NCBI GenBank assembly: GCA_029936815.1
Contig: JAPYRX010000005.1
Span: 2,534-66,533, forward strand
From: Dehalococcoidia bacterium
Lineage (GTDB): Bacteria; Chloroflexota; Dehalococcoidia; Lucifugimonadales; GCA-002694895
Direction: 5' to 3'
Length of the DNA stretch: 64,000 bases
Below, piece by piece: positions 44,796-54,883 of this stretch. The stretch's first letter is position 1. Every line of letters begins with the position of its first letter. Position numbers and translations under genes: made by a program. The notes under the pieces were generated by a model. It was not told the DNA's origin. It searched no databases and worked only from the letters and a program-made list of their open reading frames with translations.

Positions 44796-46049
44796 TTAAC
44801 CTTCCGGATATAATATTTCTCTAAAAACTTCATTGCTTAGTAACTTACCTTTATCTGTGAATTTATAAATATCTTTATTCATTTCTAATATTTGAAGATC
44901 CAAAAAATCATCAAATTTAGATGAAATATGATCTTCTAAATTTTTAGTAAACTGATTGTAAAATTGATTTTTATCCAATCCGCTATTCTTTCGTAATGAA
45001 AAAATCATATATTCCCTTATTTTTGTTTCTTCTGAAATATGATCTTTCCCAGAAATAAAGTTAACATTTTGTAGAGTATCAGCGAAATCAACAAGATTAT
45101 TTAATGAATTCTGTTTTGATATTTTATTAATATATTTTTTTGGAGAACTCTCGTTAAAAAATCTGAAATTATTTATATATGAGTGAGCCCCAGGGCCAAT
45201 ACCTAAAAATTTATTATTATCCCAATAGTTAAGATTGTGTATACTTTCAAAACCCTTTTTAGCCCAATTAGAAATTTCATAATTTACGTAATTGTTTTCT
45301 TTTAATAACAAGTACAAAATATTAAAAATCTTCAAATATTCTTCCTCATCAATTTCTTTTATCTTATTTTCCTTAACATATTTAAAAAAAGGAGTGTTGG
45401 GCTCAATCGTAAAAGAATAAGAAGAAAAATGAGAAGGTTCAAATTCAAGCAAGGTACTAACAGTTTCTTTGATTTCTTCATGTGTTTGATAAGGTATCCC
45501 GTACATTATATCTACACTGAAATTTGTAACGTTATTTGATCTCAAATTATTTAACGAATTGAGAGCTTTCATTCTATCGTGGTTTCTTCCAATAAATTTA
45601 AGAGTTTTATCATTCAAACTTTGAATACCCACACTAAATCTAGAAACTCCAGCATTAATATAAGTAGAAATTTTTTCACTACTGAGATCAATAGGATTAC
45701 ATTCAAGAGTTATTTCTGTATTATCAGACACATTAAAATTCTTGCTAATACTTCTTAATATATCTTTAATGTATTCCGCATCAATCCAAGATGGTGTTCC
45801 TCCTCCAAAATATATAGATTTTATATCTTTTTTTTCAAATAGAGAGGCCCATAAATCAATTTCAACTTTCATGGCTTTAATTAAATCAGATGTCAGATTA
45901 TCTATGTTTGAGTAAGCATTAAAATCACAATAAGGGCATTTTATTTCACAAAAAGGAATGTGAATATATATACTTTCGAAATTTGTATGTTTATTTTGAT
46001 TCAGGGTTTTTATCTGATTTTTTATCATCTTCCTCACGAAATTTGCCAT
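44796..46049 (-). CDS. hemW: HemW-like radical SAM protein
   Basis: Radical SAM protein of 417 residues, related to oxygen-independent coproporphyrinogen oxidase. The cluster motif CEIKCPYCDF and the glycine-rich YFGGGTPSWI are present, as are FSVGIQSLND and the C-terminal winged-helix HemN_C domain. HemW is a heme chaperone in other bacteria rather than a CPO. The start at 46049 overlaps the DUF1232 gene by 59 bases; a start at the ATG 46028 (MIKNQIK) is also possible. Confidence 0.88.
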   Translation of the reverse strand: MANFVRKMIKNQIKTLNQNKHTNFESIYIHIPFCEIKCPYCDFNAYSNIDNLTSDLIKAMKVEIDLWASLFEKKDIKSIYFGGGTPSWIDAEYIKDILRSISKNFNVSDNTEITLECNPIDLSSEKISTYINAGVSRFSVGIQSLNDKTLKFIGRNHDRMKALNSLNNLRSNNVTNFSVDIMYGIPYQTHEEIKETVSTLLEFEPSHFSSYSFTIEPNTPFFKYVKENKIKEIDEEEYLKIFNILYLLLKENNYVNYEISNWAKKGFESIHNLNYWDNNKFLGIGPGAHSYINNFRFFNESSPKKYINKISKQNSLNNLVDFADTLQNVNFISGKDHISEETKIREYMIFSLRKNSGLDKNQFYNQFTKNLEDHISSKFDDFLDLQILEMNKDIYKFTDKGKLLSNEVFREILYPEG

Positions 46050-46311
46050 CTATAACTGTCTTTTTGGTTTCCTTATGTTCATTGACAACTTTTTTAGGAG
46101 CTAATTTTAACAAAACCATTAATCCAATTGCTAATGCAACCAAATCATCTATCCTGCCTGCAAAAGGAATTAAATCTGGTAAAAAATCAACAGGGGAAAT
46201 TACATAAATTAACGCTAGAGGGATGGCCATTCTTATAATGAACGGAACTCTCTTATCGGTCATTAATTTCCAAATCAAACTTATTGAATTAATCAATCTA
46301 AATAAAAACAT
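45991..46311 (-). CDS. DUF1232-family membrane protein (YkvA-like)
   Basis: Small membrane protein of 106 residues. The core VPFIIRMAIPLALIYVISPVDFLPD, with the YxISPxDxxPD motif, followed by LIPFAGRIDDLVALAIGL, is the DUF1232 signature, with two helices. The C-terminal tail is charged and hydrophilic and extends under the hemW start. Function is not established for the family. Confidence 0.85.
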   Translation of the reverse strand: MFLFRLINSISLIWKLMTDKRVPFIIRMAIPLALIYVISPVDFLPDLIPFAGRIDDLVALAIGLMVLLKLAPKKVVNEHKETKKTVIDGKFREEDDKKSDKNPESK

Positions 46312-46363
46312 ATAGATTTCTCCTTATAAATAGTATACATTAATTTTACTCGGAGAGCTTATA

Positions 46364-47308
46364 GTGAATTTGCTAATTTATGGTCAAAATTTATACGATA
46401 AAAGTATTTATAAAAAAGACTTTTTAAATAAAAAAATAAATAAAACATATTCTGTATATTTTTTAGATAACATGGATTACGAAAAATTTACAAATGAAAT
46501 AAATTCATTTGACATGTTTGAAACAGAGAAAAATATTGTTATTAAAAAAATTGCCTCTAATAAAATCAAAGATGAAACAAAAAAAATTGATAATATTATT
46601 TCAGAATATTCGAATCCTAAAACAAATATATTATTTGATATCGATGGTAAACCTGAAAAATCATTTGAGGAATCATTTGTATTTAAACAATTTAAGATAA
46701 AAACCTTTGATAATCCAATAAATAAAAATGAGGAAATTAGTTGGATTCAAAAACTAGCTCATTCCTATGATTTGTCAATCGATTATAATGCTGCAAAATA
46801 TTTAAGTGAAATAAATGATTTTGACAGCCTTAATCTTAGTAATGAAATTATAAAGATTTCACTTCTTTCAATTCCAAAGTCGGATTCAATTGGATTAAAT
46901 GAAATAAAAAAGTATAGCTCAAACAATACTCACAAATATAAAATTTTTAATCTAGTAGATGATTTGATAATGCAAAATGAATACAGATTATATTATCAAA
47001 TAAAAAATTTCACAGCATCTGGAGCAGGATTTCCTTATCTTGTTGCAATGATATCAAGACAATTAAAAATACTTGCAACCGTAAAAAGTAAATCTGAAGC
47101 AGGGCAAACAATAAATCAAATTAATAAATCACTTAAGCTTCCATCATTCGTAATTAATTCAACATTCAATATGTCAAACCAAATAAGTATTGAAAGAATA
47201 AAAAAACTAAGTAATATATTATTAGAAGAAGATTTAAGATATAAAACCAAATCAATCAGTGACGAAAATATAATTTATTCATTGACTTCTAAATTCACTG
47301 AACAATAA
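46364..47308 (+). CDS. holA: DNA polymerase III delta subunit (HolA)
   Basis: Clamp-loader subunit of 314 residues with a GTG start behind CGGAGAG. Recognition is through weak but typical segments: SVYFLDNMDYEKFTNEINSFDMFETEKNIVIKK, read in parts, the helical NEIIKISLLS, FNLVDDLIMQNEYRLYYQIKNF and the C-terminal YLVAMISRQLKILATVK. HolA diverges strongly between phyla, so the call rests on overall pattern and length. It diverges from the DUF1232 gene. Confidence 0.8.
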   Translation: MNLLIYGQNLYDKSIYKKDFLNKKINKTYSVYFLDNMDYEKFTNEINSFDMFETEKNIVIKKIASNKIKDETKKIDNIISEYSNPKTNILFDIDGKPEKSFEESFVFKQFKIKTFDNPINKNEEISWIQKLAHSYDLSIDYNAAKYLSEINDFDSLNLSNEIIKISLLSIPKSDSIGLNEIKKYSSNNTHKYKIFNLVDDLIMQNEYRLYYQIKNFTASGAGFPYLVAMISRQLKILATVKSKSEAGQTINQINKSLKLPSFVINSTFNMSNQISIERIKKLSNILLEEDLRYKTKSISDENIIYSLTSKFTEQ

Positions 47309-47327
47309 AAATTAAAAGGAGATAAAA

Positions 47328-48350
47328 ATGCAACTCTCAAAATATCCAAGAGTAAAACTTATTCACTCACCTACTCCACTTGAATATTTAGATAACTTAA
47401 CCAAACATTTTGGTGGACCGAAAATATATATCAAAAGAGATGACTGCACTGGGCTAGCTTTTGGAGGTAATAAATCAAGAAAACTAGAATTCCTCATGGG
47501 AGATGCAATCGCAAATAAATCTGACGTAGTGATAACAGCTGGAGCAGTCCAATCTAATCATTGCAGACAAACAGCCGCAGCCGCAACAAAACTTGGAATG
47601 GAATGTATCATTGTTGCCAAACCTTCTTGGTCAAAAGATTATAATGGGAATCTATTTTTAGATGAATTGCTAGGAGCAAAACTAGTATTAATCGAAGATG
47701 ATAATGAAGCTTTAGATCAAGGCGGAAAACTTTCAATGGAAGAAACAATTGACAAATTAATGACTGATCTCAAAAATGAGGGTAAAAATCCATATTATAT
47801 ACCTGTAGGAGGAAGTAATTCGATTGGTAGCCTTGGGTATATATCAATGACAATGGAACTAGTATCACAGGCTAATGAAATGGACATTGAAATTGGTAGT
47901 ATGGTTGCTGCATCTGGAAGTGGCGGAACGCAAACTGGAATGATCCTCGGAGCAGATGTCGAAAAATCCGGCATACAAGCTGTAGGAATGGGAATAAGTT
48001 CTGATGCTTCAGTAGTTATTCCAAAATTAACAGACCTTTGTAATCAAACTTCAAAATATTATGATCTTGGGCTTAATTATGAAGAGAAAGACATAATATT
48101 CAATGATAACTATATAGGCGAAGGTTATGGAATCCCATCAGAAGAAATGATCGAAGCTGTAAAATTACTTGCTCGTAAAGAAGGTATAATCCTAGATCCA
48201 GTATATTCTGGTAAAGCATTTGCCGGCATGGTTGATCTTATCAAAAAAGGATATTTCGATAATTCAAAAGCTGTAGTTTTTATTCATACTGGTGGAACAC
48301 CTGCTTTATTTGTTTATTCAGAAAGCTTCAGAGAATATTTACAAGCTTAA
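47328..48350 (+). CDS. D-cysteine desulfhydrase / ACC deaminase family PLP enzyme
   Basis: Fold-type II PLP enzyme of 340 residues with an excellent AAAGGAG (47315-47321). The PLP lysine lies in AFGGNKSRKLEFLMGDA, followed by GAVQSNHCRQTAAAATKLGM. PVGGSNSIGSLGYISM, ASGSGGTQTGM and the C-terminal IHTGGTPALFVY are family features shared by D-cysteine desulfhydrase and ACC deaminase. The actual substrate is not determined. Independent of holA apart from a 19-base gap. Confidence 0.87.
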   Translation: MQLSKYPRVKLIHSPTPLEYLDNLTKHFGGPKIYIKRDDCTGLAFGGNKSRKLEFLMGDAIANKSDVVITAGAVQSNHCRQTAAAATKLGMECIIVAKPSWSKDYNGNLFLDELLGAKLVLIEDDNEALDQGGKLSMEETIDKLMTDLKNEGKNPYYIPVGGSNSIGSLGYISMTMELVSQANEMDIEIGSMVAASGSGGTQTGMILGADVEKSGIQAVGMGISSDASVVIPKLTDLCNQTSKYYDLGLNYEEKDIIFNDNYIGEGYGIPSEEMIEAVKLLARKEGIILDPVYSGKAFAGMVDLIKKGYFDNSKAVVFIHTGGTPALFVYSESFREYLQA

Positions 48351-48998
48351 TCACAATAGACTAACAGGATTATATTTACCAAATTTAATTTGATAAATAA
48401 GGTCTGTTGTATCTTTAATATCATCAGATCCAAATTCTGTGGCCCAAGTACCAACATCTTTTGTAAGATGGCAATCACTAGAACCAACCATGGTTGATTT
48501 AGTCTTCTCAGCAAGTTTTTTAGAAAAATGATTCTGAAAATCCGTTCCTCTTCCATTATTCACTTCGATAGCATCAATATATTCAAGAACTTTTGATTTT
48601 GAAATAAGTTCTAGTCGATTTTGAAATTCTTCTTTTGTCATTTTTTCGTTTTCATTAATAACTCTCCTATAAGGATGAGCCCAAATAAGTGCACCTTTGT
48701 TTTTATTTACTTCATCATATAAAAATTCTATTCTATGCATTCCAAATTTGTATTCATTAATTCCAAATGTTATGATGTGTCCTATATCTGTATTTATTTC
48801 TGCTCCAATAAAAATTTTGATATTTATTTTTTGGGATATCAAAACGATTTCATCCAATAAATGTTGATCAACAAAAGATTCGTGATCAGTTATGCATATG
48901 CCATCTATACCTTTGTTTTTGGATAGCTTGGCGATATTTTCAATTGTTAGTAGCGAGTCATCGGAATAAATAGAATGACAATGTAAATCAATAATCAT
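48351..48998 (-). CDS. PHP-domain metal-dependent phosphoesterase
   Basis: Protein of 215 residues of the PHP superfamily. The metal motifs are IDLHCHSIYSDDSL at the N-terminus, CITDHESFVD, GAEINTDIGHI, IWAHPYRR and SSDCHLTKDVGTW. It lacks polymerase or histidinol-phosphatase context and resembles free-standing PHP proteins such as YciV/TrpH. Substrate unknown. It converges with the PLP gene with no base between the stops. Confidence 0.87.
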   Translation of the reverse strand: MIIDLHCHSIYSDDSLLTIENIAKLSKNKGIDGICITDHESFVDQHLLDEIVLISQKINIKIFIGAEINTDIGHIITFGINEYKFGMHRIEFLYDEVNKNKGALIWAHPYRRVINENEKMTKEEFQNRLELISKSKVLEYIDAIEVNNGRGTDFQNHFSKKLAEKTKSTMVGSSDCHLTKDVGTWATEFGSDDIKDTTDLIYQIKFGKYNPVSLL

Positions 48999-49034
48999 AT
49001 TTTTATTCTATAAAAGATTGACGCAAAATGTAAG

Positions 49035-49055
49035 CTTGAGTCGAGTCGTGTCAAG
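49035..49055. promoter_or_regulatory. HAIR-like inverted repeat (HspR-type operator) before clpC
   Basis: CTTGAGT-N7-TGTCAAG. The published HspR-associated inverted repeat is CTTGAGT-N7-ACTCAAG: the left arm is perfect, the spacer is exactly seven bases, and the right arm matches at five of seven positions. It sits eight bases upstream of the -35 box of clpC. HspR control of Clp chaperones is known in actinobacteria; here it is inferred from sequence. Confidence 0.6.
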
Positions 49056-49062
49056 AAATATA

Positions 49063-49091
49063 TTGACAAAAGAAGCAAGATAACGTATTCT
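49063..49091 (+). promoter_or_regulatory. Promoter of clpC
   Basis: TTGACA (49063-49068) and TATTCT (49086-49091) are spaced by 17 bases. The start would be near 49098, giving a leader of about 33 bases to the ATG at 49131, which has an AGAGGA ribosome-binding sequence. Confidence 0.72.
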
Positions 49092-49130
49092 TTAGATAAT
49101 AACTTTTATATTACAGGTCAGAGGATATTA

Positions 49131-51584
49131 ATGGTCTTTAAAGAATCAGATTTTACTAAAGAAGCGCAGGCTGTTCTTCATTTGTCGCAAGAACTAATGT
49201 GGAAATATAAACATAGCCAATGGGATCCTGAGCATATATTGTTAGCACTTTTGGAACATGAAAAAGGTGTGCCAATGTTAATTTTCGAAAAATTAAATAC
49301 AGCAAGTAAATCATTAAGAAATAGATTGATATCAGCAATGGAATCCACTATAGGAATGCGTTACCCATCTTCTCAAGTTTATGCTTCTCCAAGATTAGAA
49401 GCTTTACTTGAGAGATCTAAATCAGAAAGTAAACGCTTACAAGACGATTTTATAAGTACAGAACATTTTCTGATTGCATTATGCCAAGAACAACAAGGGC
49501 TTGTTGTAAGGGTATTTAGGGAATTTAATATTGAAATTGAAAAAGTGTATAAAGCTCTGCAAAAAATAAGAGGTGGGCACAGAGTAAAAGATGAAAATGC
49601 TGAACAAAAATATCAATCTCTTGATAGATATACAACAGATTTAACAAATCTTGCCTCAAGAGGAAAATTAGACCCAGTATCCGGCAGAGAAAGTGAAATA
49701 TCACGAGTAATACAAACATTAATTAGAAGATCAAAAAACAACCCTGTACTAATTGGTGGCCCAGGAGTTGGTAAAACTGCTATAGCAGAAGCATTAGCCC
49801 AAAAAATTGCTGATAATGATGTCCCAAAAATATTAAAAAACAAAAAAATATTAGCATTAGATATGGGTGCTTTAATAGCAGGAAGTAAATTCAGAGGCGA
49901 ATTTGAGGAAAGATTAAAAGCTGTGATGGACGAAATCAAAAGCTCTAATGGGAATGTAATTCTATTCATAGATGAACTTCATACTGTAGTTGGAGCTGGT
50001 TCAGCAGAAGGAGCAATTGACGCAAGTAATCTTATGAAACCTTCTTTATCAAGAGGAGAATTGCAATGTATGGGAGCAACAACCGAAGCTGAGTACAAAA
50101 AATATATAGAAAAAGATGGAGCTCTAGAAAGAAGGTTTCAACCAGTTATTGTTGATGAACCTTCAAATGAATTAGCTGTTGAGATGCTAGAATCTTTAAG
50201 ACCAAAATTAGAAGATCATCATAATGTAACTATAGAAAAAAATTCATTAGTATCAGCAGTAAAGTTAGGACAAAGATATATTAGTGGAAGATTACTTCCT
50301 GACAAAGCTATAGATTTAATCGATGAAACTTCTGCCAGGTTACGTATTGAAAACAAAGATGATGATTTTAATATAGATATTTCAGATAAACAACATGAGA
50401 TATCAGATCTTAAAGAAGATGAATATGAAGCATCAAAATTAGAAGATTACAAATTGGCAGGAGAATTAAAGGATAAGAGGATTAAATTAGAAAATACACT
50501 GAAATCTGTAAAAACCGAAACTTTGGAAAATAAAAAATTAGTTTTAACATCTGAAGAAATTGCTAAAACTGTTTCAATATGGACAGGCATTCCAATTACA
50601 AATCTTATGAATGATGAATCAAAAAAATTAATGAAAATTGAAAAATATCTTCATAAAAGAGTAGTAGGTCAGAATAATGCAGTAAAATCTATTTCAGATG
50701 CATTGAGAAGATCTAGAGCTGGATTAAAAGATCCTTCAAAACCAATTGGTAGTTTTCTTTTTATGGGGCCTACCGGAGTTGGAAAAACAGAATTAGCAAA
50801 AGCATTATCTGAATTTATGTTTGATGATGAATCTAACATGATCAGAATAGACATGTCCGAATACATTGAAAAACATAGCGTTTCTAGACTCATAGGTTCA
50901 CCTCCAGGATATGTTGGATTTGATGAAGGTGGACAACTCACAGAAAGCGTAAGAAAAAGACCATACAGAGTAATTTTGTTTGATGAAATTGAAAAGGCAC
51001 ATCCAGATATTTTTAATATATTATTACAAATATTGGATGACGGAAGACTAACAGATGGACATGGAAGAACAGTTGATTTTACAAACACTATTATTATTAT
51101 GACCAGTAATCTTATTACTGCAGATAACATGACAAATAATTTTGGATTTGTTCAAAATTTAACTGATCAGGAAGCTGTAAAACAAAGATCATCAATTGAC
51201 AAAGTTTTAAAAGGTTCTTTCAGACCAGAATTCATAAATAGAATAGATGAAATCATTGTATTTGAGAAACTTAAAAAAGATGAACTGACGCACATTGCTG
51301 ACATAATTATCAGAGATATTCAGATTAGATTAGATGAGAAAAAAATCAAGATCTCATTAACTGAATCAGCAAAAGAATTATTGATTGAAGAAGGCTACGA
51401 CGAAGAATTTGGAGCAAGGCCATTAAAAAGATTAATTCAAAGAAAAATTGAAAATGAAATTTCATCTATGATAATTTCAAAAACATTATCTAAAAATGCA
51501 ACTGTCAAAATAAATTCAAAAGATGGAAAATTAGAATTTAAAAAACAAAATTCAAAAAGTAAATCTAAATCTTCAGTGACATAA
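49131..51584 (+). CDS. clpC: Clp protease ATP-binding subunit ClpC
   Basis: AAA+ unfoldase of 817 residues with two Clp_N repeats, two ATPase domains (GGPGVGKTA near residue 207 and GPTGVGKTE near 546), a short middle segment ([20 protein letters not shown]) and a C-terminal domain. The short middle, instead of the long ClpB coiled coil, favours ClpC. Walker B IDELHT, sensor motif ATTEAEYKK and the pore loop [13 protein letters not shown] are intact. Likely works with ClpP in protein turnover under stress; HAIR-like control fits this. Confidence 0.95.
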   Translation: MVFKESDFTKEAQAVLHLSQELMWKYKHSQWDPEHILLALLEHEKGVPMLIFEKLNTASKSLRNRLISAMESTIGMRYPSSQVYASPRLEALLERSKSESKRLQDDFISTEHFLIALCQEQQGLVVRVFREFNIEIEKVYKALQKIRGGHRVKDENAEQKYQSLDRYTTDLTNLASRGKLDPVSGRESEISRVIQTLIRRSKNNPVLIGGPGVGKTAIAEALAQKIADNDVPKILKNKKILALDMGALIAGSKFRGEFEERLKAVMDEIKSSNGNVILFIDELHTVVGAGSAEGAIDASNLMKPSLSRGELQCMGATTEAEYKKYIEKDGALERRFQPVIVDEPSNELAVEMLESLRPKLEDHHNVTIEKNSLVSAVKLGQRYISGRLLPDKAIDLIDETSARLRIENKDDDFNIDISDKQHEISDLKEDEYEASKLEDYKLAGELKDKRIKLENTLKSVKTETLENKKLVLTSEEIAKTVSIWTGIPITNLMNDESKKLMKIEKYLHKRVVGQNNAVKSISDALRRSRAGLKDPSKPIGSFLFMGPTGVGKTELAKALSEFMFDDESNMIRIDMSEYIEKHSVSRLIGSPPGYVGFDEGGQLTESVRKRPYRVILFDEIEKAHPDIFNILLQILDDGRLTDGHGRTVDFTNTIIIMTSNLITADNMTNNFGFVQNLTDQEAVKQRSSIDKVLKGSFRPEFINRIDEIIVFEKLKKDELTHIADIIIRDIQIRLDEKKIKISLTESAKELLIEEGYDEEFGARPLKRLIQRKIENEISSMIISKTLSKNATVKINSKDGKLEFKKQNSKSKSKSSVT

Positions 51585-51613
51585 TTCACTTTAGTTTACT
51601 TAAGTGTTATAAT
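51585..51613 (+). promoter_or_regulatory. Promoter of tRNA-Asn
   Basis: TTCACT (51585-51590) and a perfect TATAAT (51608-51613) with a 17-base spacer lie 18 bases before the tRNA gene, directly after the clpC stop. Confidence 0.6.
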
Positions 51614-51631
51614 CTTTTTTATTCTTAATTT

Positions 51632-51706
51632 TCCGCAGTAGCTCAGTGGTAGAGCAATCGGCTGTTAACCGATCGGTCGTAGGTTCGAATCCTACCTGCG
51701 GAGCCA
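51632..51706 (+). tRNA. tRNA-Asn (anticodon GTT)
   Basis: A 75-base gene: acceptor TCCGCAG/CTGCGGA, D arm GCTCAGTGGTAGAGC, anticodon stem ATCGG/CCGAT with loop CTGTTAA, T arm AGGTTCGAATCCT, discriminator G and an encoded CCA (51704-51706). Confidence 0.95.
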
Positions 51707-51718
51707 CTAAAATAAGTA

Positions 51719-52075
51719 TTAAGCTCTACGTAAATTTTGGAAATAATTTTCCCATGCTTTATCTCCTTTTCTCCTTGGAATCAAATGGAAATGAAGATGA
51801 AATACTGTTTGTCCTGCGACTTTGCCATTATTAATGAATATATTAAATCCCTCTACTGTAGAATCATTTGAAGAAACTTCTTCTTTCCTGGAAATAATTA
51901 ATTGCTTAATTGAAATAAGTTCTTCATCACTTAATTCAAAAAATGTCTCTATTTCTCTTTTTGGAATAATTAAAGTATGGCCTTCAGAGGCAGGAAAAAT
52001 ATCAAGTATTGCAAAAGAAAGTTGGTTGCTTGAAACCCGTTTGTCTTCAGGAATATTACTAAATATACTACTCAT
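51719..52075 (-). CDS. HIT-family hydrolase
   Basis: Histidine-triad nucleotide-binding protein of 118 residues. The catalytic motif is HLHFHLIPR (H-x-H-x-H), preceded by the HTLIIPKREIETFFELSDEEL segment and GFNIFINNGKVAGQTVFHLH. Members hydrolyse nucleotidyl phosphoramidates or dinucleotides. Divergent from the EamA gene. Confidence 0.93.
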   Translation of the reverse strand: MSSIFSNIPEDKRVSSNQLSFAILDIFPASEGHTLIIPKREIETFFELSDEELISIKQLIISRKEEVSSNDSTVEGFNIFINNGKVAGQTVFHLHFHLIPRRKGDKAWENYFQNLRRA

Positions 52076-52130
52076 ATCATTGTCCCCTTCTATGTGTTAA
52101 CATAATCAACATTAATTATATCCTATACAA

Positions 52131-53036
52131 ATGAACAAGTACTTTTCAAAAGAAAATAATGCGTTTGTACTTGGATTTATTGGGGTTCTGATTTTTGCCC
52201 TTACACTTCCAATCACCAAACATTTAACCCAAGCAGAATTCACATCTTTAGAAATAGGATTTGGGCGAGGATTTTTAGCAGGAGTAGCATCAGTATTTAT
52301 ACTTTTATTTAAAGGGCAATTTAAAAGAAGTAATCTACCAAATATTTCAGATATTAAAAAACTTATCATTACTGCTATTGGTGTAGTTTTTGCTTTTCCA
52401 ATTTTTACAGCAGTAGCTATGCAAACCATACCTGCTGGTAATGGTGGAATTGTATTAGCAGCAGTTCCGTTATCAGTAGCAATATTTGCAGGGATTTTGT
52501 CTGATGAAAAACCTTCGAATAGGTTTTGGGGAGTAGCTGTAATTGGATTTATAACCGTAATAATTTTCAGACTTTTAACTAATGACTCGTCATTTACTGA
52601 TATAGGATTTGGAGATTTCGGATTACTTGGCTGCGTAATTATTGGAGGAATGGGATATTCTCAGGGAGGAATTTTAGGTAAAACAATGAGTGGATGGAAA
52701 GTAATATGCTGGGCCCTTGTTATAAGCCTTCCTATAGTTTTCCCATTAACATTAATTAATTTTGACTTTACTCATTTAACACAAGTTGCCAATGATTCAA
52801 TAACTACAATCTTGCTATTTGCATTCTTATGTCTTTTCAATAATCTCATTGGTTTCTTTTTCTTCTATGAAGGCCTGGGAAAAGGTGGCGTGGCCAGGGT
52901 CAGTCAATTAGATCTATTGAGACCATTTTTCACTTTCTTCTTCTCAGTAGTATTCTTGGGAGAGAGTATGTCTTTCCTCTCTATTTTCTTTTTAATCTTA
53001 ATTATCGGTATTGTATACTTAAGTAAAAAAGCTTAA
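52131..53036 (+). CDS. EamA/DMT-family transporter
   Basis: Ten-helix drug/metabolite transporter of 301 residues with two EamA repeats. The first repeat includes FLAGVASVFILLFKG and AVAMQTIPAGNGGIVLAAVPL; the second includes FFFYEGLGKGGVARVSQLDLLRPFFTFFFSVVFLGESM (read in parts). Likely an exporter of small metabolites. The next gene starts three bases after its stop. Confidence 0.88.
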   Translation: MNKYFSKENNAFVLGFIGVLIFALTLPITKHLTQAEFTSLEIGFGRGFLAGVASVFILLFKGQFKRSNLPNISDIKKLIITAIGVVFAFPIFTAVAMQTIPAGNGGIVLAAVPLSVAIFAGILSDEKPSNRFWGVAVIGFITVIIFRLLTNDSSFTDIGFGDFGLLGCVIIGGMGYSQGGILGKTMSGWKVICWALVISLPIVFPLTLINFDFTHLTQVANDSITTILLFAFLCLFNNLIGFFFFYEGLGKGGVARVSQLDLLRPFFTFFFSVVFLGESMSFLSIFFLILIIGIVYLSKKA

Positions 53037-53039
53037 GAA

Positions 53040-53723
53040 ATGCCCAATCAAAATAATTTTGAACAATTTTATTCGGAAATGATCACCTGTATCAAATGCA
53101 GTAGATTGGTAACTTTTAGAGAAAAAATAGCCACAGAAAAACGTAAGCAATATATAGATGAAGAATATTGGGGGAAACCGGTACCAGGGTACGGAGATAT
53201 TAATGCAGAAATTCTCTTTGTTGGGTTGGCACCTGCGGCACATGGTGGGAACAGAACAGGAAGAGTGTTTACAGGAGATAAATCAGCTGATTTTTTAATG
53301 AAATGTATGGACCGTACAGGCTTAGCTAATCAGATCAATTCTGACTATCTGGATGATGGACTTATATTAAATAATGCCTATATGACTGTTATGCTAAAAT
53401 GCGTACCTCCTCAAGATAAGCCTTCGCCACTCGAATTGAAAACTTGTTTTAGTTATTTTAACCAGGAAATGAAATTACTTAAAAATCTTAAAACGATCGT
53501 AGCACTAGGAAAGATAGCTTTTGACGGCACACTAAAATATTTCAAACAGTTTGATGATTTAAAAACAAAAGACTTTCCATTTGGGCATGGAAAGTCATAT
53601 AAAATGCCTAATGGAATAAACTTGCTAGGCTGCTATCACCCTAGCCCAAGAAATGTTAATACCGGGAAATTAAATTTCGAGATGATGACTAGTCTTTTCA
53701 GGAATATAAGTAACAAGATATAA
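53040..53723 (+). CDS. Uracil-DNA glycosylase, family 5 (UDGb)-like
   Basis: DNA repair glycosylase of 227 residues. The motif GLAPAAHGGNRTGRVFTGDKSADFL (read in parts) and the C-terminal GCYHPSPRN match type-5 UDG; the absence of a catalytic polar residue in motif 1 (GLAPA) is typical of UDGb. Four cysteines (CIKC, then CVPP and CF) could ligate an iron-sulfur cluster. It removes uracil, and probably hypoxanthine, from DNA. The SOS-type box before nurA lies just downstream. Confidence 0.86.
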   Translation: MPNQNNFEQFYSEMITCIKCSRLVTFREKIATEKRKQYIDEEYWGKPVPGYGDINAEILFVGLAPAAHGGNRTGRVFTGDKSADFLMKCMDRTGLANQINSDYLDDGLILNNAYMTVMLKCVPPQDKPSPLELKTCFSYFNQEMKLLKNLKTIVALGKIAFDGTLKYFKQFDDLKTKDFPFGHGKSYKMPNGINLLGCYHPSPRNVNTGKLNFEMMTSLFRNISNKI

Positions 53724-53756
53724 AATTTTGATTAATCATATATAAATTGAATAAAA

Positions 53757-53770
53757 CGAACAAATGTTCT
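53757..53770. promoter_or_regulatory. LexA-type SOS box upstream of nurA
   Basis: CGAACAAATGTTCT fits the Bacillus-type LexA consensus CGAAC-RNRY-GTTCG except for the last base. It ends 11 bases before the nurA ATG. A weak TTGATT-16-AATAAA promoter (53728-53755) places the box over the start point, where LexA would block transcription. Confidence 0.65.
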
Positions 53771-53781
53771 AAAATAAGATT

Positions 53782-54867
53782 ATGAAAATAGAAAAAACAG
53801 TTAAATATATATCAGGACTAGCCAAGCAACTGCAACAGGAAATTTCAATGAAAACGAATGTTGCTAGTTCATTACAACATGAAATCAGTGCGAATTCAAA
53901 AACTATATTGGAAAACACAAGAAATGGAAATGATAAACAAGCTACCTACTCTGATTTAAATACAGCTATCCCAGTAACTGCTGTTGAAAAAAATATTTCA
54001 GTATTTGGTGCTGATGGATCAAGCATAGAAGCTGACAGAGAATTACCATTAGAATTTTCAGCAATAAATATTGGATATATAAATATAAATTATGGTGATA
54101 ACGCTAATGCAGATTTTGACGAATCACTTACATTTTACCCTGATAACAAAGATATTCCAGAAGTAGACAGAAAATTATTGTCTGATATAAATGCTATGAG
54201 TGCATTAAGGCATGTATTAGAAATTGAATACCTTATTGGGAAAATGGAGGAAAGTAAAAGTAATAATATTAAACTAGGATTTGTAGATGGTAATTTATAC
54301 CCAAATTTTGCACTTGCACATATTACTAATATAACTTTCAAACAATTTTTATATAAAAGACTGGATGAAGTTGCTGAAAAAATAATAAATTTATCACAAC
54401 AAAACGCTTATATTATTTCATATAATAGCAGCCCAAATTCAATTCACATTTCATCAAAGATGAAGGGTAAGTTTGCAGAAGAACTTAGTGATTCTGAATT
54501 ATTTGATAACCTACTCAATATAAATGAAAGATCTGATATATTCACTGAAATATCTGAAGAAGAAAACAATAACTTAAAACCAATATCATTTGTATTTACA
54601 AAAAATTACAAAGAGTTATCCAAAATAGAATTTTTAAAAGACACTATTAACTTAGAGACCATGGACAAAATCCATGGAATCATTTTATCCCAGGTAGAAA
54701 AAGGCCGAGGATACCCAAAGATATTAATTGAAAGCCATGAACATGCTGTTATATCACAATCTGACAGAGCGGCAATAAACACACTTATTGAGAGAGAGTT
54801 GAATTTATTAAACATAAATTATAAAACATCACAAAAGCAACAATCTAAACAAACAAGAAATATTTAA
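53782..54867 (+). CDS. nurA: NurA-domain nuclease
   Basis: Single-strand/double-strand 5'-3' nuclease of 361 residues, partner of HerA. The first catalytic aspartate is in VFGADGSSIEADREL (D78) and a second in LGFVDGNLYP (near residue 168). The C-terminal GRGYPKILIESHEHAVISQSDR is also typical. With HerA, NurA resects DNA ends in archaea; bacterial pairs exist, including in defence systems. It is the first gene of a nurA-X-herA operon behind an SOS-type box. Confidence 0.85.
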   Translation: MKIEKTVKYISGLAKQLQQEISMKTNVASSLQHEISANSKTILENTRNGNDKQATYSDLNTAIPVTAVEKNISVFGADGSSIEADRELPLEFSAINIGYININYGDNANADFDESLTFYPDNKDIPEVDRKLLSDINAMSALRHVLEIEYLIGKMEESKSNNIKLGFVDGNLYPNFALAHITNITFKQFLYKRLDEVAEKIINLSQQNAYIISYNSSPNSIHISSKMKGKFAEELSDSELFDNLLNINERSDIFTEISEEENNNLKPISFVFTKNYKELSKIEFLKDTINLETMDKIHGIILSQVEKGRGYPKILIESHEHAVISQSDRAAINTLIERELNLLNINYKTSQKQQSKQTRNI

Positions 54868-54883
54868 CTAAAGGTAAACATAT

